DNA of 64,000 nt. Origin: Lepas anatifera. Its lineage: Eukaryota > Arthropoda > Thecostraca > Lepadidae. A program made the translations under genes and the position numbers. The notes below the pieces were generated by a model, which saw only the letters and a list, made by a program, of their open reading frames with translations, was not told the DNA's origin and made no database searches. The DNA is taken from contig JAOTON010000210.1 in the NCBI GenBank assembly GCA_034440635.1, positions 1,364,001 to 1,428,000 of the forward strand. Reading direction: 5' to 3'. Of the stretch, positions 42,001 through 54,765 are shown piece after piece. Position 1 is the stretch's first letter; each line of letters opens with the position of its first letter.

Positions 42001-44633
42001 GGTCTCCATGACAACAAAATAATAGTTATACTGCGTTTAATTGAAAATTTTTAACACTCAGATAATTTTGTTTACCCTTGGTGACCACTGCTGACATGGC
42101 TATGGACCTAACCGGACATCTGTTTGTGACATATCACATTTTTCAATTGAACAGCTTTTGAATGTTATCCAGAAATTTCGTCTTGCATTTCTAAGAGCGA
42201 GTTAGATTTCCACTTCGAAAAATCACTATGCATGGGCATAGGAATGACGTCATAACTCAGCGACCTGACCTGACCTATCTAGGTATTTTTGTCAAAAATG
42301 TTAAAAATTTGTCAGGTAGCATATACGCATACTGAAATTGCCTTAATACAAATACTTTTGGAATTATTTGCAAGAGAAACTGAGACTAGCAGGTCCAATG
42401 GAACACGCAATAGGTGCCGGAAAACAAGCATCAGAGACGAAATTTTCACTTGCCTATGGTCGAAGTTTTTTGCAAGGTAGAACAATATCATCTGCACTCA
42501 AAGTCTCCATTTCAACCCTAGAATCACCTCCTGAGTGGTAATAGGTCTATTAAAAAAATTCACCATCATTATCATCCCCCAACCTGGGCTGAGCTGGGCC
42601 CACAGAGGCTGATGAGGGCCCCTGAGATTGTATGGGGCTCCTGAGCTGATTAAGTGCCTCCTGACTTGATCTGATATTCCCTAGCTGGTCGGGGACCACT
42701 GATCTGATTGTTTGTACCCGAAGATAATCTGGTGCCCTATGGGCATCTGGTGTCCCCTGAGCAGCTCTGGGGCTTTTGAACTGATTGGGCCCCGAGCTGG
42801 TGAGGGATCCCTGAGCTGATTTAGTGCCCCTGACTTCAACTTGCCACCTGAGCTGATCGGTCTGGTGCACCCTGAGCAGATATACTGCCCCCTGAACTTA
42901 ACTAATTCCCCCTGAGTCGATCTGGTGCCTGCTGAGTCATCAGTGTGTCTCCTAAGCCCATCTGATTCCCTCTGAGCTAGTCTGGTGCTCCATGGCTAGT
43001 ATGGTGCCCTTTTAAGCTGACCTGGACCTCCTGGGTTGATTACGTGATTTCCTGAGCAGCTCCCAGGCTCTGAGCTCAGCTGTGCCCACAGGGGTTGGTG
43101 AGGGCCCCTGAGATGGCATGGGGCTCCTGAGCTGATTAAGTGCCTCCTGACTTGATCTGGTATTCCCGAGCTGATCTGGGTTCCGAGCTGGTCGGGGACT
43201 ACTGATCTGATTGTTTGTCCCCGAGGCTGATCTGGTGCCCTATGGGCCGATCTGGTATCCCCTGAGCAGCTCTGGGGCTTTTGAACTGATTGGGCCCCGA
43301 ACTGGTTAGGGATCACTGAGCTGATTAAGTGCCCCTGACTTGATCTTGTCCCCTGACCTGACTTGAGGCCCCTGAACTGATTTGGGGGCCCCAAGAGCTG
43401 ATATGGGGCCCAGGAGCAGATCTGGGTTCTGAGGGTACCCTGAGCTGGTCTGGGCTCTGAGCTTGTGAGAGCCCTTTAAGTTGGCTTGAGGCCCCCTGAG
43501 GTGAGCTGGCGCCTTAAACTGTTCTGGGGCTTCTAAAACTGGTTTAAGGCCCCATGAGCCTACTTGCGGCCCATTGAGCTAGTCTGACGACTTCACTCTA
43601 GGGTCAATGAGCTAGTCAAGTCCCTGGGTGAAGCATGAGCTGCTCTAGGGCCCTGATCTACGTCAGGAGCCCTGGGGTGGTCTAGACAGATAATAAGAAC
43701 ACAAGGCCAACTCCCATCATCTCGGGGCAGGGTCACTGAGTTAGTCTAGTCCCTGGAGGCACAACTGGGGGGAGCTACTCTGGAGGCCTCTGATCCACAC
43801 TTGGGGGCCCCAGAGCTGATCTTGAATAGATGGGGAATAAGAACACGATGGAAACTCCCCTTGTAAACTAAGCAACCCTGGTTATATAAATTGCTTATTA
43901 TACTGGTGGATTCTGGGAAGGGATGATAAAAAGGCATGTGCCCCTGAGCCCAGAGCATAGTCCCCTAAACCAGGATTTCTACTAATTAATTTAAATGAAG
44001 AACTAGTTTTCACAATTTTTAGCCCTGTCCCACCATCCCCATCCAAACCACCGGCCTGTTCACCTTTTCTTTACTCTTAACTGGCACCGATCCTTGATAA
44101 TATGGAACTCAATAAATGCGTTCAAAAGGTATCTCCCAAATTATTCCGGCAGGAAAAATTTTATTCTTCCAAAGTCACTATGCCACTCCTCGTCCCACGG
44201 CGACTGTGGGAGGCGAGTAACTTAATCCGCGTTCAACCAGGGCTCACTTGTCACGAAAAAACCAGCTGGTATAACAAATGAATTTTCGACTCTAAAATTT
44301 CTTAACTTGCACATGTTAACAGATATCACAGGCTCCGCTGATTTCTCTGATGTTAAGTACTTGTATGAGTTGGCCTATTTCCCCTTAAATCTATCTAAAA
44401 CAGTCGTGTTTTGGCTAGTTCCGTGACATTTTGGTGATATTTTTTTGGTTTTAATCGAGTTTTCCTTCTCCGTCAATGCTTGATTTGCATTTTTATTAAA
44501 CCAAGATCCCCCAAAAATGATATGAACAAAGATATAGTATGTTTTGTAGGTTGCATTAAAAGTGCCCTTTTTCTCCTGGGGTGCCCCTCAAAGCTGGTGT
44601 GCCCCCCATACCAAAGCTCTGGCTGCGCTCCTG
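39076..44633 (-). mobile_element. hAT-like element copy E2
   Basis: Ends CAGGGGCGCAGCCAG and CTGGCTGCGCTCCTG. Flanks are similar but not identical (CGCCCCCG and CCGCCCCT). It is in reverse orientation to E1. Two terminal modules of about 523 bp lie at its left end. The internal repeat region occurs twice (about 39900-41340 and 42580-43880), separated by 1.2 kb of other sequence (41345-42570). No transposase. Its two uninterrupted copies of the P4 target site are at 40938-40941 and 43476-43479. Confidence 0.8.
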
Positions 44634-44811
44634 CCGCCCCTAGTCCATAACTTTCACACCGAGTCCTCACTGCCGCCCTCGCCTTATCACTTTTATGTAT
44701 GTATGTATGTATTTCAAGGATCACCAACAGGCATGGGCACCCACTGACAGGTGAAGTCAAAAGGTTTAAAACAACAAACATCAATACAGAAACAGGCACA
44801 GCCGATCGTCA

Positions 44812-45066
44812 TTATCTCCTGTCACGTAAGTATAAAACAACGCGTTTCTTGAATTCGGTGACATTTTGATACCACACATCTACATCGCGGTTTGCATTTA
44901 AGAAGGCGTTGCACGCCTTCGGTATTCGGCAAAATAAACCGTTCCGGACGGTATTTATCCGGGCGTACATCACATGAAATGTAGCTCTGGTGCGGAGCTG
45001 CCGGGTGGGCACAGCCAGTGGGAGCTTAGAAAGCAGGAATGGAGAGCAGGAATGGAGAGAAAGCAA
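44812..45066 (-). pseudogene. C-terminal fragment of a LINE polyprotein
   Basis: Frame with LPLAVPTRQLRTRATFH, INTVRNGLFCRIPKACNAF and VTEFKKRVVLYL. The spacing resembles the C-terminal end of Jockey/CR1 type LINEs (RTR...SFF.R....WN....FK..L). No RT domain nearby. Identification is tentative. Confidence 0.45.
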
Positions 45067-45069
45067 GAA

Positions 45070-46540
45070 TGGAGACTTCCACTCTGATTCGCGCCACTCC
45101 TACTTCATGGCTATTGTCCCTGGCTCATCACTGCCGCCATCGACTTATGACTTTGCCCTGTTTTTTGCCGTCCCGGCCAATCACTGCTGCCCCCAGCTTA
45201 TCACTTCCATCCTAATGTGTACTGTTCTTAGTCCATAACTACCGCCCTGGGCTCATCACTGCAGCACTGATTCTTACCGCTCGTGTAACCGTGTTAGGCT
45301 AAAAAAATAAAGGACGCTTGGGCAAAAATAAAGGGCATGCACAGGTACAGTGGAATTGCCATCTTTATTAATATTTACACGCGCTGTTTATCGGCGTTTT
45401 GCTCTCTTTTCACGTAGTTTTAATTTAAAGTCCTTCGCTTTCATTTTAATTTCCATCCACTCCGTTATTCCGAAGTTAGAATCTAACCCCACAAAACTGA
45501 TATGCTCCAATCGTGCACAGATTTACAACTCAGATTGGATTCTTTTAAGACGTGTATGGAGCTTTGGTATTTTGCCTAAAAAGCAAACATGTTTGGAAAA
45601 AGCTGTTAAATTCATGCCCAACATTCACCCATTAAGGCCCGGTGGGCCATTTTTGGATGGTCGTTTCAAAAGGGCCTGTGTGTATCGCTTTACACTCTAT
45701 GATCGCTGGAATCATGTTGGCATGAAGTGAAAGCCCGATAGTTGCTGTTAAACCGAAAAAAATGCTGCGTTGCACCGTAAGATTCAAAATTTTAGGGTCT
45801 TAAATTTGGCCGTTTTTACCATTCGTGACCTTAGACCATGGGCGCCGAACGCGGGGGGGACGGGGATGCGCCCCCCCTTGGCCAACCAGGGGAGACGTCC
45901 CCCCAAAAAATTTGGGTCAATCGTCATAAATGCTGTCAGGTAACGAATATGCTCAAAATTCGCCTCCCTGGTCAGCACCAGCCCGGGTCCGTCCCCCTGC
46001 GAAGATTTTGTGGCGGCGCCCCTGCCTTAGACTACTAATTTTCATATCATGGAAAAATGAGGGCAGGTGTGAATATGATAATACCAAAAATGCAAGAGAA
46101 CTTATGGAGCAGAATGATATATATAATGAGTTTTGATCGGTGTGTGTAAAGCTGGGTTGACGCCGATATTTTGAGCGACCAATTTTGGACCGCCGGGCCA
46201 CAGCGTCAAGTGCAAGTTGAGTTCGTTGCCGCGGAAACGCTGCGCGTGGCGGCATTGTTGTGGCATTGTTGTGCCGTAAACCTTGGCTGTGAACAGCGGC
46301 CTGTCGTGGATTCAGACCAGTAGCAGGGCGGCCAAATCACGTGACATCAAAACAATTTCAGGCCAGCTGATGACAAATCTGCCGATTCAGGAGATACCCG
46401 AAATAGCGTGTGTTATAAAAACGACAGAGGCAACGGAGCCCAAAATCACACAAACATGGTTTTTGAAGAAAAAATCGAGGGGCAAAGCGGTGGCAATGGA
46501 GGGCTGGGGGAGGGGGAATTGCCCAGTTCCCCGCCCCGGG
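45070..46540. other. No gene recognised
   Basis: Mixed intergenic sequence. A G/C-rich stretch at about 45835-46025 looks like a small transposon remnant. No supported coding region. Confidence 0.35.
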
Positions 46541-46551
46541 CCACCTTAGGA

Positions 46552-46698
46552 CAGGGGCGGATGCAGGCCGACGGTTGGGGGGGCAACGGGAAAAAATCGT
46601 GAAACATGGTTTTTTAAGGAAATCTGTAAAAATCTGCAAAAATCAGGGGCTTTGGGGGCGACTGCCCTGCTGCCCCCCCCCACATGGATCCGCCAGTG
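46552..46698 (+). mobile_element. 147-bp hAT-like MITE
   Basis: Starts CAGGGGCGGATGCAGG and ends GGATCCGCCAGTG. Flanks CCTTAGGA and CCTTAGGG match at seven of eight bases. Related to the 25213 and 35158 elements. Confidence 0.7.
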
Positions 46699-47653
46699 CC
46701 TTAGGGCAACAGAGGGCTAGAGGGGGCGTGGGGGAGGCAGCAGAGAGTGGGGGAAATGCGTTTTTCGTCCCCCTGGACAATGGGTCCAAGCAGTGGCGAT
46801 ACAAGGAAGTTGGGGAGGCTCAAGACCCCCAGTTCCACGGGCGGATCCAGAACCGCCGATCGTGAATAGGGAGGGGGGCACCAGAGTCGGATCAAGCCCG
46901 AAGCTTGGGGGCAATGGAGCCCAAAATCGTGACAAAATATGATTTTTTAAGAAAATCTAGAGGAAAAGCGGTGGCAACGGAGGGTGGGGGTGCCCCGTTT
47001 GTCTCCCCCGGGGGAGCCACTTGGCCCTGGGGGCGCCAAATCCTGTCGCGGGCGCCGATTTTCGCATCCTGAGGGGGGAAGCGAAAGTTTGGTCTTTGGT
47101 TCCGAAAAAAATCCTGGCATTTCCCGGGACGTCTCAAACACGGTCAATATCTGATATCTGTGACCTCGTTTGACCTTGAAGATATTAACCAAGGTCAATG
47201 AAACTTGGTAAAAATGTAAAACAGCTCGGCCACCACTAACCCTCAAACGCACGTTTTTTAACTTTTTTGGTTTCCGAGACCTTAGGGGGCCTACCAGCCC
47301 CCCTCCAGTGCGCGTAAGTTTCAGACTCCCTCCAGTGCGCATGTTCAACGTTTCGCATATATCTGTCACTGTTTCTGCGGACGAATGGAATATCACGTGC
47401 CTTGAACGCCTTGAAATGTGCGAACTGTGCCGTTCGGTACAAGCGCGTTGAAATTCAATGAAATAATACTTTTCAAAAACATTGTATTTACTGAGTGGAG
47501 GCTACGAGGAGCTCTCATTCAGCACGCAGCACAACATACAGAAAATCGCATACTCTACTTCATTCGTCAACGGCTTCTGATGCAAAACTAGCGATCCCTT
47601 GAATTGCACCTACATGCCATCAAAGCAACTAGTAACTATCTAAACTATCCAAA

Positions 47654-48388
47654 CTGCTTGACGAGCTGAAAGTACGTGGTCTGGGCGCCAGTGGGACTGT
47701 TCGTGAGAACAGGCTGGACAAGTGCCCTGTCACGCCTCTGAAGGATATGACAAGGGGCAAACGCGGAGCCTACGAGCAGCACTTCGACACGACTTCAGAA
47801 GTCCTTCTGGTGCGCTGGAAAGACAATAAAGTGGTGAACGTGATGACCAACTTCGACACGGCTGTACCCGTGACCACGACGAAGCGCTATGACTGAGGCG
47901 TGAAGGGACGGGTGGATGTGCCACTGCCCAACCTGCTAAAGACGTACAACGCTGGCATGGGAGGCGTAGACCTCCATGACTGGTTGCCGGGCAAGTACGA
48001 GATCTCGATTAGAGGAAAGAAGTGGTACTGGTGTCTGATCACGAGAGCTCTCGACATGGCGGTAGTCAACAGCTGGTTGCTTCACCGCTCTGCAGTGGCC
48101 CGACAACAGCAACTGACGCTGCTTCAGTTTCGCCGGGACATCGTCACTCATGGCGGCTGCCGGTGCCAACAACGGAGCTGTGGAGAAGCCGATTAGCTTC
48201 AAGCGCACGCACGCCACTTGGATTCCTAGAAGCCTCCGGTACCACGTCGTGGGTCATCTGCCTGGTGTCCTAAGCAACCGCCGTCGCTGTCAGCGGGAGA
48301 GCTGCAAACGGAGGTCTTCCAAGAAGTGCGTAAGTGTGATGTGCCTCTGAGCCTGCCCTGCTTTGCAGTGTATCATCAGAGCGTGTAA
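47654..48388 (+). pseudogene. piggyBac transposase relic (C-terminal half)
   Basis: The frame contains GTVRENRLDKCPVTPLKD, VRWKDNKVVNVMTNF, LLKTYNAGMGGVDLHD and RGKKWYWCLITRALDMAVVN, all diagnostic of piggyBac DDE transposases (MGGVD holds a catalytic Asp). A TGA lies at 47894-47896. A frameshift near 48325 separates it from the Cys-rich tail (RKCDVPL...CFAVYH), which ends at a TAA near 48386. The N-terminal half is missing. It could be the remains of an autonomous partner of a TTAA family, though not necessarily P1-P4. Confidence 0.88.
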
Positions 48389-48392
48389 GCGG

Positions 48393-48540
48393 CAGGGATG
48401 CGGAGCCGGAGCCGAAGCCGGAGCCGGAGCCGGTCGGAGCCGACCATTCTGCCCGGAGCCGGAGCCGGAGCCGCCGAAACACTTGATCGGGCCGGAGCCG
48501 GAGCCGGAGCCGTCAGAAAGGGTCCGGCTCCGGCTCCCAA
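48393..48540. mobile_element. GGAGCC-repeat MITE, copy 1
   Basis: Starts CAGGGATGCGGAGCCG directly after the transposase relic's stop. It is built of GGAGCC hexamers interrupted by GGTCGGAGCCGACC and a TTCTGCCC spacer. Its right end is truncated near 48540. Confidence 0.75.
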
Positions 48541-48737
48541 AGAGCTCTAAAATTACCAAAAATCAAACGTGAAATGGTCACATTTTACCTCGTGAGATGT
48601 CGCATGGTAACACCGTTATTCACCTGAAATATTACATTTTCTCAATATGTTATGTATATCGAGATTAGTGAAATATTGCAACTAGGGTGTTCCGTAGACG
48701 GTTTCACTCTCGGGCAGGTGATGCACCCCGGATAGCG

Positions 48738-51700
48738 GCTAAGCTGGTGCCCCCTGAGTCAATCTGGTGCCCACTGAGCAAATTATTGTGCCTCTTGAAC
48801 CTATATTATGCTCTCTGAGCTAGTCTGATGCCTCCGAGCTTGCCTGGTGCCCTATTAACTATTTAAGTGCCCTTCAAACTGATCTGGCCCCCTGAACTAA
48901 TCTCATGCCTCCCGGAGTTGATCTACTGTCCCCCGAGCCAATATGGTACCTCTTGAGCTGATCAGGTGCCTCCTGGGCTGGTTATTGATGTCTCCTTAGA
49001 TGATCTGGTGCACCCTGAGTTGACCTTGTGTTCCCTGAACTGATATATGCCCCTGCTCTAGTCTGGGGACTAAAAGCTGATCTAGGCCCCCTGACTGATC
49101 GACCTGGTGCCCCCTGAGCAGATATGTTGCCCCCTTAGCTAAAATAATGCCCCCTGAGTCGATCTGGTGCCTCCTGAGCCATCATTGAGCCTCCTAAGCC
49201 CATTTTATGCCTTCTGAGCTAGCATGGCGCCCCTTGAGCTAGTTTGGTGTCCCCTAAGCCAATCTGGTGCATTTTTTAGCTGATCTGGGCCTCCTGAGTT
49301 GATTAAGTAATTTCTTCAGCACTCTGGCGCCCTGAACTGAGCCGGGCCCACATAGGCTGATAAGAGCCCCTGAGCTGGTATGGGGCTCCTGAGCTGATTA
49401 AGTGCCTCCTGACTTGATCTGGTACCCCGAGCTGATCTGGGTCCCGAGTTGGTTGGGGACCACTGATCTGATTCCTTGTCCCCGAAGCTGATCTGGTGCC
49501 CTGTGGGCCGATCTGGTGTCCCCTGGGCAGCTCTGGGGCTCCTAAACTGAATGTACCCCGGTCTGGTTAGGGATCCTTGAGCTGATTTAGCACCCTGACT
49601 TGATCTTGCCCCTTGGCCTGACTTGAGGCCCCTAAACTGATCTGGGGCCCCAGAGCTGATCTGGGGCCCAAGAGCAGATCTGTGTTCTGTGGGTGCCCTG
49701 ACCTGGTATGGGCCGTGGGGGTATCCTGAGCTGGTCTGAGCGCTGAGCTTGTGAGAGTTCTTTAACCCTCGCTCCGGTGGGGGGTGTTTGAACACCCCCT
49801 GGGGTTTTTCCAGCAGTACGAAAAACAGCGGGGCAAAGCACCGCCCTACTTTGCACACCTTACCCTTAATTCATTCCGCAAGTTTTTTTTAATTTTTTAA
49901 GTTGGGTCATCATAGGTCGGGTCACCAGTGCAGGTCAAGTGACCTCACCTCCAAAAATGTTTAAGGTGGCATAAGTAAGAAATGGGTGAATCTATCGGGT
50001 TGAAACTTATACCAAATAATGGGCCCATCGAGTGATGCAAAATGTATTCCGGGATTTTTCATATCGATGACCTAAGGTCAGGTGTGGATTGTGAACTCCA
50101 TTAGAAAAGCATGGAAAAAACAGAAAATGGGTTCTATTGGTTTCTACAGAGCAGCTGAGAATACCTTAATATTCACCAAATCGTACTATCCTGGGCTTTC
50201 CCGGTTCATGCTGCAATTTTTGACCTGTGACTTCTGAGAGGTCATCTGGGGCCCTGCTTAAGCAGTTTTTAGTCTTAGGTCAATAACTTTGCAGGAATTA
50301 TGATACAGCTTTTATTTTGATACCGTTACGCTTGGATTGCCATTGCGAGTCGATTGAAATGTATATTGAATATGCTAGGTCGGAAAGTGACCTTGGCCTG
50401 ACCTGAGGTCAGGCCATTTTTGTGCTTTGACTTAGCATGGTCATATTATATATCATTTGATTTGCCGTGACGGGAGGAAGCAAATGATGTCTAAAAATTG
50501 TTCTAACTCGACTTCTAACTCGACTCCGTCAGACGCTAGAGACCAAAAACTCTACTCAAAATGGCACCTTCATTGACCTGTCATGACCTCAATATCGGCA
50601 TGAGCAAAAAAGTGGCAGACATAGTTATTATGGAATTGTATGAGCTATCCACCGGCTTTCGTATTTTTTTCGTTATCCCGCATAGTTCCCAGAGTTGGAG
50701 GGGGTGTTCAAACACCCCCACCAGGGCGGAAGTGGCTCGGAGGCCCATCGGGGCGGGTATTCAGTTGGGCTGAGCCCCCTCCCCCCAGGTGATCTGGCGC
50801 CTTAAATTGTTCTGGGACTCCCTGTGCTTGTTCAAGGCCCTATGAGCCTATCTGGGGCCCATTGAGCTAGTCTGATGACCCCATCTCTGGGGTCACTGAG
50901 CTAGTCTAGTCCCTGGGTAAAGCATGAGCTGCTCTGGGGGCTCTGTTCTGCATCTGAGGCCCTCTGAGCTGGTCTATAATAGACAGAGAATACGAAGACA
51001 AGGCCAACTCCCATCACCTCGGGGGGGGGGGGTCACTGAGCTAGTCTATTCCGTGGATGCACTTCTGAGGGGATGGGGGTGGGGGAGGCTACTAAGGGCT
51101 CTGGTCCACACTAGGGAGCCACCTGAGCTGGTCTTGAATAGATGGGGAATAAGAGCACGATCAAACTCTTCTTGTAAAATGGAGCTAACGAGGAGTGAGC
51201 CATCGCTAAAACGGCTTGTGATGCCCAGGCACCCCTGGTTATATAAATTTCTTATTACACTGGTTTATTCTGGGAAGGGGTGATAAAAAGGCATGTGCCC
51301 CTGAGCTCAGAACACAGTCTCCTAAATCAGGATTTCTACTATTTGATTTAAATGAAGAACTAGTTTTCACAATTTTCAGCCCTGTCACACCATTTCCAAC
51401 CAAACCACCGGCCTGTTCGCCTATTCCTTACTCCAACTAGGACCGGTCTTCGAAAATATGGAACTTAATAAATACGTTAAAAAGGTATCTCCAAAATTAT
51501 TCTGACAGCAGAATTGTATTCTTCCAATGTTACTAGCCCACTCCTCCCACGGCCATTGTGGGGACTGAGGAACTTAACCCGCGTTCAACCAGGGCTCACT
51601 CGTCAGGGCAAAACCAGAGGGCATAACAAATGATGTTTCGACTCCAATGTCTTACCTTGCACATAGCGACATATATCACAGGTTATACTGATTTCTCTGA

Positions 51701-51783
51701 TGTTAAGTACTTGCATGAGTTGGCTTGAATGTATCCGAAACAGTCGTGTTTTGGCTACTTTCATAATGTTTCGGCGACACTTC
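48738..51783 (-). repeat. Left arm of a 3.05-kb inverted duplication
   Basis: Reverse complement of 58803-61847, same length within 1 bp and near-identical by eye. It contains part of a hAT-like element and the nested TTAA element P4. Neither hAT terminus is present, so this is a duplicated fragment, not an independent transposition. Confidence 0.93.
49766..50759 (-). mobile_element. piggyBac-like element P4 (left-arm copy)
   Basis: 994 bp, TTAA at 49762-49765 and a mutated TTCA at 50760-50763. Ends CCCTCGCTCCGGTGGGG and (reversed) CCCGCCCCGATGGG. Palindrome GGGTGTTYGAACACCC at both ends. Interior has TGACCT-type hexamers. Confidence 0.85.
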
Positions 51784-53501
51784 AGAGCTCTTAAATAGTT
51801 CGCAGGAGAATAGGGAGAAGCATCTGCTTCACGACGTTCTCCAGCGATAGTTGCTAGAGAAAGGTTCGCCTCCGGAAGGCATTCCTGTTCTGTCGGGATT
51901 TAGAGTACTAGGGTGCTGAATCATTTAATTTCAGGTCTTTTGTGGAATAAAATGTATTTGTATTGCGCTGCAAATACATCTGACAAGTAGATGCCTGCAT
52001 GTTAAATCCCATCTACCGCTCTTATACGCACGCACATGCCAGGCTGTCTTTACTGGTAGGTTATGCACCCCTTTCATCCCAATTTAACCAGGGGTGACTG
52101 CAACGCCGGGCGACCAATCGCGCCCGAAACATGAAATCTTTAGCCGTTTTGAGGCGATCTTTCCCGCTGTCGTAGATGCTTGAAATGTGGATTGAATATA
52201 TAATGGGAAAAAGTGGGTTCGAATCTGAAAAGTAAAAACATATTTTTTTGAACGACCCTGCTGTTGGCTCATCGAAGTTTTTCTTTGCGGGCTGTCCAAG
52301 CTTTACTTGATCGTTGTATCTTTAATTTTTATGTGGGTTTGCGGGCATGTCTGACCCGTATTTCTGTTTGCCATAACAGTGCAGTGCAGTTTGCCATACG
52401 ACTGCACTGCAGTGTAGGTTGGTCCAGTTTTGAGGTTCACTGGCCTTTGGCATCTGGTCAAGAGCGTTCGTTCATCCAGTGGCCATTTTTAATTCGTACA
52501 AATACATAGTCCCTTTGTATCTGATGGACTTTCACGCCCTTGAGAACGTTGCGATCACATTTTGGATATAGGTACATTGCCGGAGCCGGAGCCGGAGCCG
52601 GAGCCGGTCGGAGCCGACTATTTTGCCCGGAGCCGGAGCCGGAGCCGGAGCCTTTAGGACACTTGAACCCGGAGCCGGAGCCGGAGTCGGAGCCGAAATC
52701 ATAACCCCGGACCGGAGCCGGAGCCGTCCAAAATTGTCTCGGCTCCGCATCCCTGGTAAGCGGGCCAGCTAGAATATGTTTTGAGGCGAGGACGAGTGAT
52801 TGGCTGTTCAGGCTGTCTGCTACTCGAAATATATTTCAAGACCTCATAAAGTGTTGCTATCCTTTGCCTAGTTCGCAGCCCAGTAATAGAGTGTCAGCAT
52901 TCAGCAATGCTTCTTTGTTGCATATTCGTGCAAAACTAGTTTATGGATTTTGACACATGTAGCCTGCAATACACATTACTGCCAGTTGGCTGAATTTGCA
53001 ATGGCTGGGCAGATATCAATACTGTTCTTGCTATTTAAGGTGGCAATTTAAAGAACAAATAACATGAAATTGTCCCACAGTCACAGTTCTGTAGTTATAT
53101 TTTGTTCATGGCCGAGAGGGAGGGTAACTGACGGTACCAGCGTTCATAAGTATACAATCACTATGCCGCAACCATTCGAAACTTTCCTGGTCATGCAGTG
53201 TGACCGTCCATGCATATCCTTACAACTACGCCTATTGAACAAATTAAAACGGTCATAAACCTGACACATGCGCCATTTGGAAACGTGACGCCTGCCCTTC
53301 GGCTACGCGGCCGTCCGGTCAGTCGGCGGCTGCCCGTAGGGTCATCGCTGGGGCCGGCGGGCCATTTTTGGACGCATCTATATTTCAAAAACTATAAAGG
53401 CCAAGATTTTGACATTTTCAGGATTTCTTATTGCCGTTATCGGAAGACTGCAAAATATTACGGAAAAATTCCAACGTGAACTTGGTCTGGGCCTTAATGG
53501 G
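51784..53501. other. Spacer of the inverted duplication, mostly unique
   Basis: Apart from the GGAGCC MITE at 52574-52755 I see no gene or known repeat. Confidence 0.35.
52574..52755. mobile_element. GGAGCC-repeat MITE, copy 2
   Basis: Hexamer GGAGCC repeats with GGTCGGAGCCGAC and a TATTTTGCCC spacer in the same order as copy 1. It ends CGGCTCCGCATCCCTG, the exact reverse complement of the start of copy 1. The two copies together define a 16-bp terminal inverted repeat. Confidence 0.75.
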
Positions 53502-53505
53502 TTAA

Positions 53506-53953
53506 AGGCAATGTGGCACCTTAATAAGGTGATTTTAACTTAGATCGCCAAGTTGTAAAGCATGCCCGAAAACCTGGTGCTTAATATAGGTAATTTGTTT
53601 TAAAACTCAAATTTCCGTGGAGAAAAACTAAAAGCCTACCTGAAATGTATCCCAAATGCACCCCAGCCAGGCGACCACAGTTGTCAGCTGTTGGTGTGAC
53701 GACAGCGCTGACGTCACGGTGGGTAATCAGCCACTTAAAGTCATTGAAGCCTGTTGAATATGGTAGTAGTTTCCAGATAATGACGTCATCCATAGGCAGT
53801 TTTATTTGTGACACTAAAGGAACATTTTAAAAACCGAAATATTGAGCTTATTGTAAATTTGTCGGGGAAATCATGGACGTTTTCAGGATTTTCGGCTAAA
53901 AATACCCCTAGTTACACTAAATTCCTGGATTAGACCAAGGTGCCACATTCCCT
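53506..53953. mobile_element. 448-bp MITE flanked by TTAA
   Basis: Terminal repeats AGGCAATGTGGCACC and GGTGCCACATTCCCT (one mismatch) sit between TTAA at 53502-53505 and 53954-53957. No open frame. It is unrelated in sequence to P1-P4 but shares the TTAA target. Confidence 0.75.
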
Positions 53954-54679
53954 TTAAAATATAATGTCCCTGTGCTATAAAAGGCAAAAAAGCGAAACAG
54001 ATTTGGTACAATGAGGGGATGCCGCCCCGCAACGCCGCTGCCCCTATGGGGTACCGCCCCCCCAAACCGGCTGAGCATCCCCCATAGATTTTAGGAAAAT
54101 TACACCCTTGATCGCAGGGGCCCTTTTCGACCGGTCCCCCAGCGAAATCCCGGTTACGTCCCCGGAATAACGTGGTTTTATTCCCCACGGCTGGAAACCG
54201 CCTTCCATGTCCGATCTGACACCGTGGTGATGATCCTTTTACACCCACGTCAATATTCTCTGTAATTGGGCAAGTGTGCCTCTCGGTAGTGGCCCGGATA
54301 AAATAAAACAAATAAAATAAGAAGGGAGGGTCCGCCGACCCCCTCCTCTCCCCTTGGCTACGCCACTGGAATCGGCGTGTGGCGTGGAAAGCCTCAAAAC
54401 AACGTCTTGAGCGATTTAAAATCGGAAATGCGACTACTCATTTGTTTTTCTCCTCACGCGCGGCGGCACTTGAATGGGCGGTGCCAGCTACAAATTATAA
54501 GGAGCATGGTGCGGGATTAGGCCGCAGCACAGCACGAATATCCGTTGCTTTCTCATGGGCACAATTATTATATTTTTAAAACACAAAGCCCAGTGTTGTC
54601 TGATGACTCCATTCATTTCTTCATTGCTTGGCATCCAATGAAGAAAGCAGCAAAGCTGAAGGATACATTCAGATAAGCA

Positions 54680-54765
54680 GCCTGCCCGCGCAGCCCCGCC
54701 GTTTTTCCGCTATCCTTGAAAAACATTATGGAGACCATCGGTGTTCCTTTTGGACGGGCGAGGGT
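54680..54765 (+). mobile_element. Solo right end of a P-type TTAA element
   Basis: CGTTTTTCCGCTATCC leading to GGACGGGCGAGGGTTAA matches the right end of P1, but the rest of the element is missing. Confidence 0.6.

Noticed and set aside
39076..44633. Helitron origin for the repeat-filled element
   Set aside because: Ends are inverted repeats of CAG...CTG type, without 5'-TC, CTRR-3' or an A^T target as Helitrons have.
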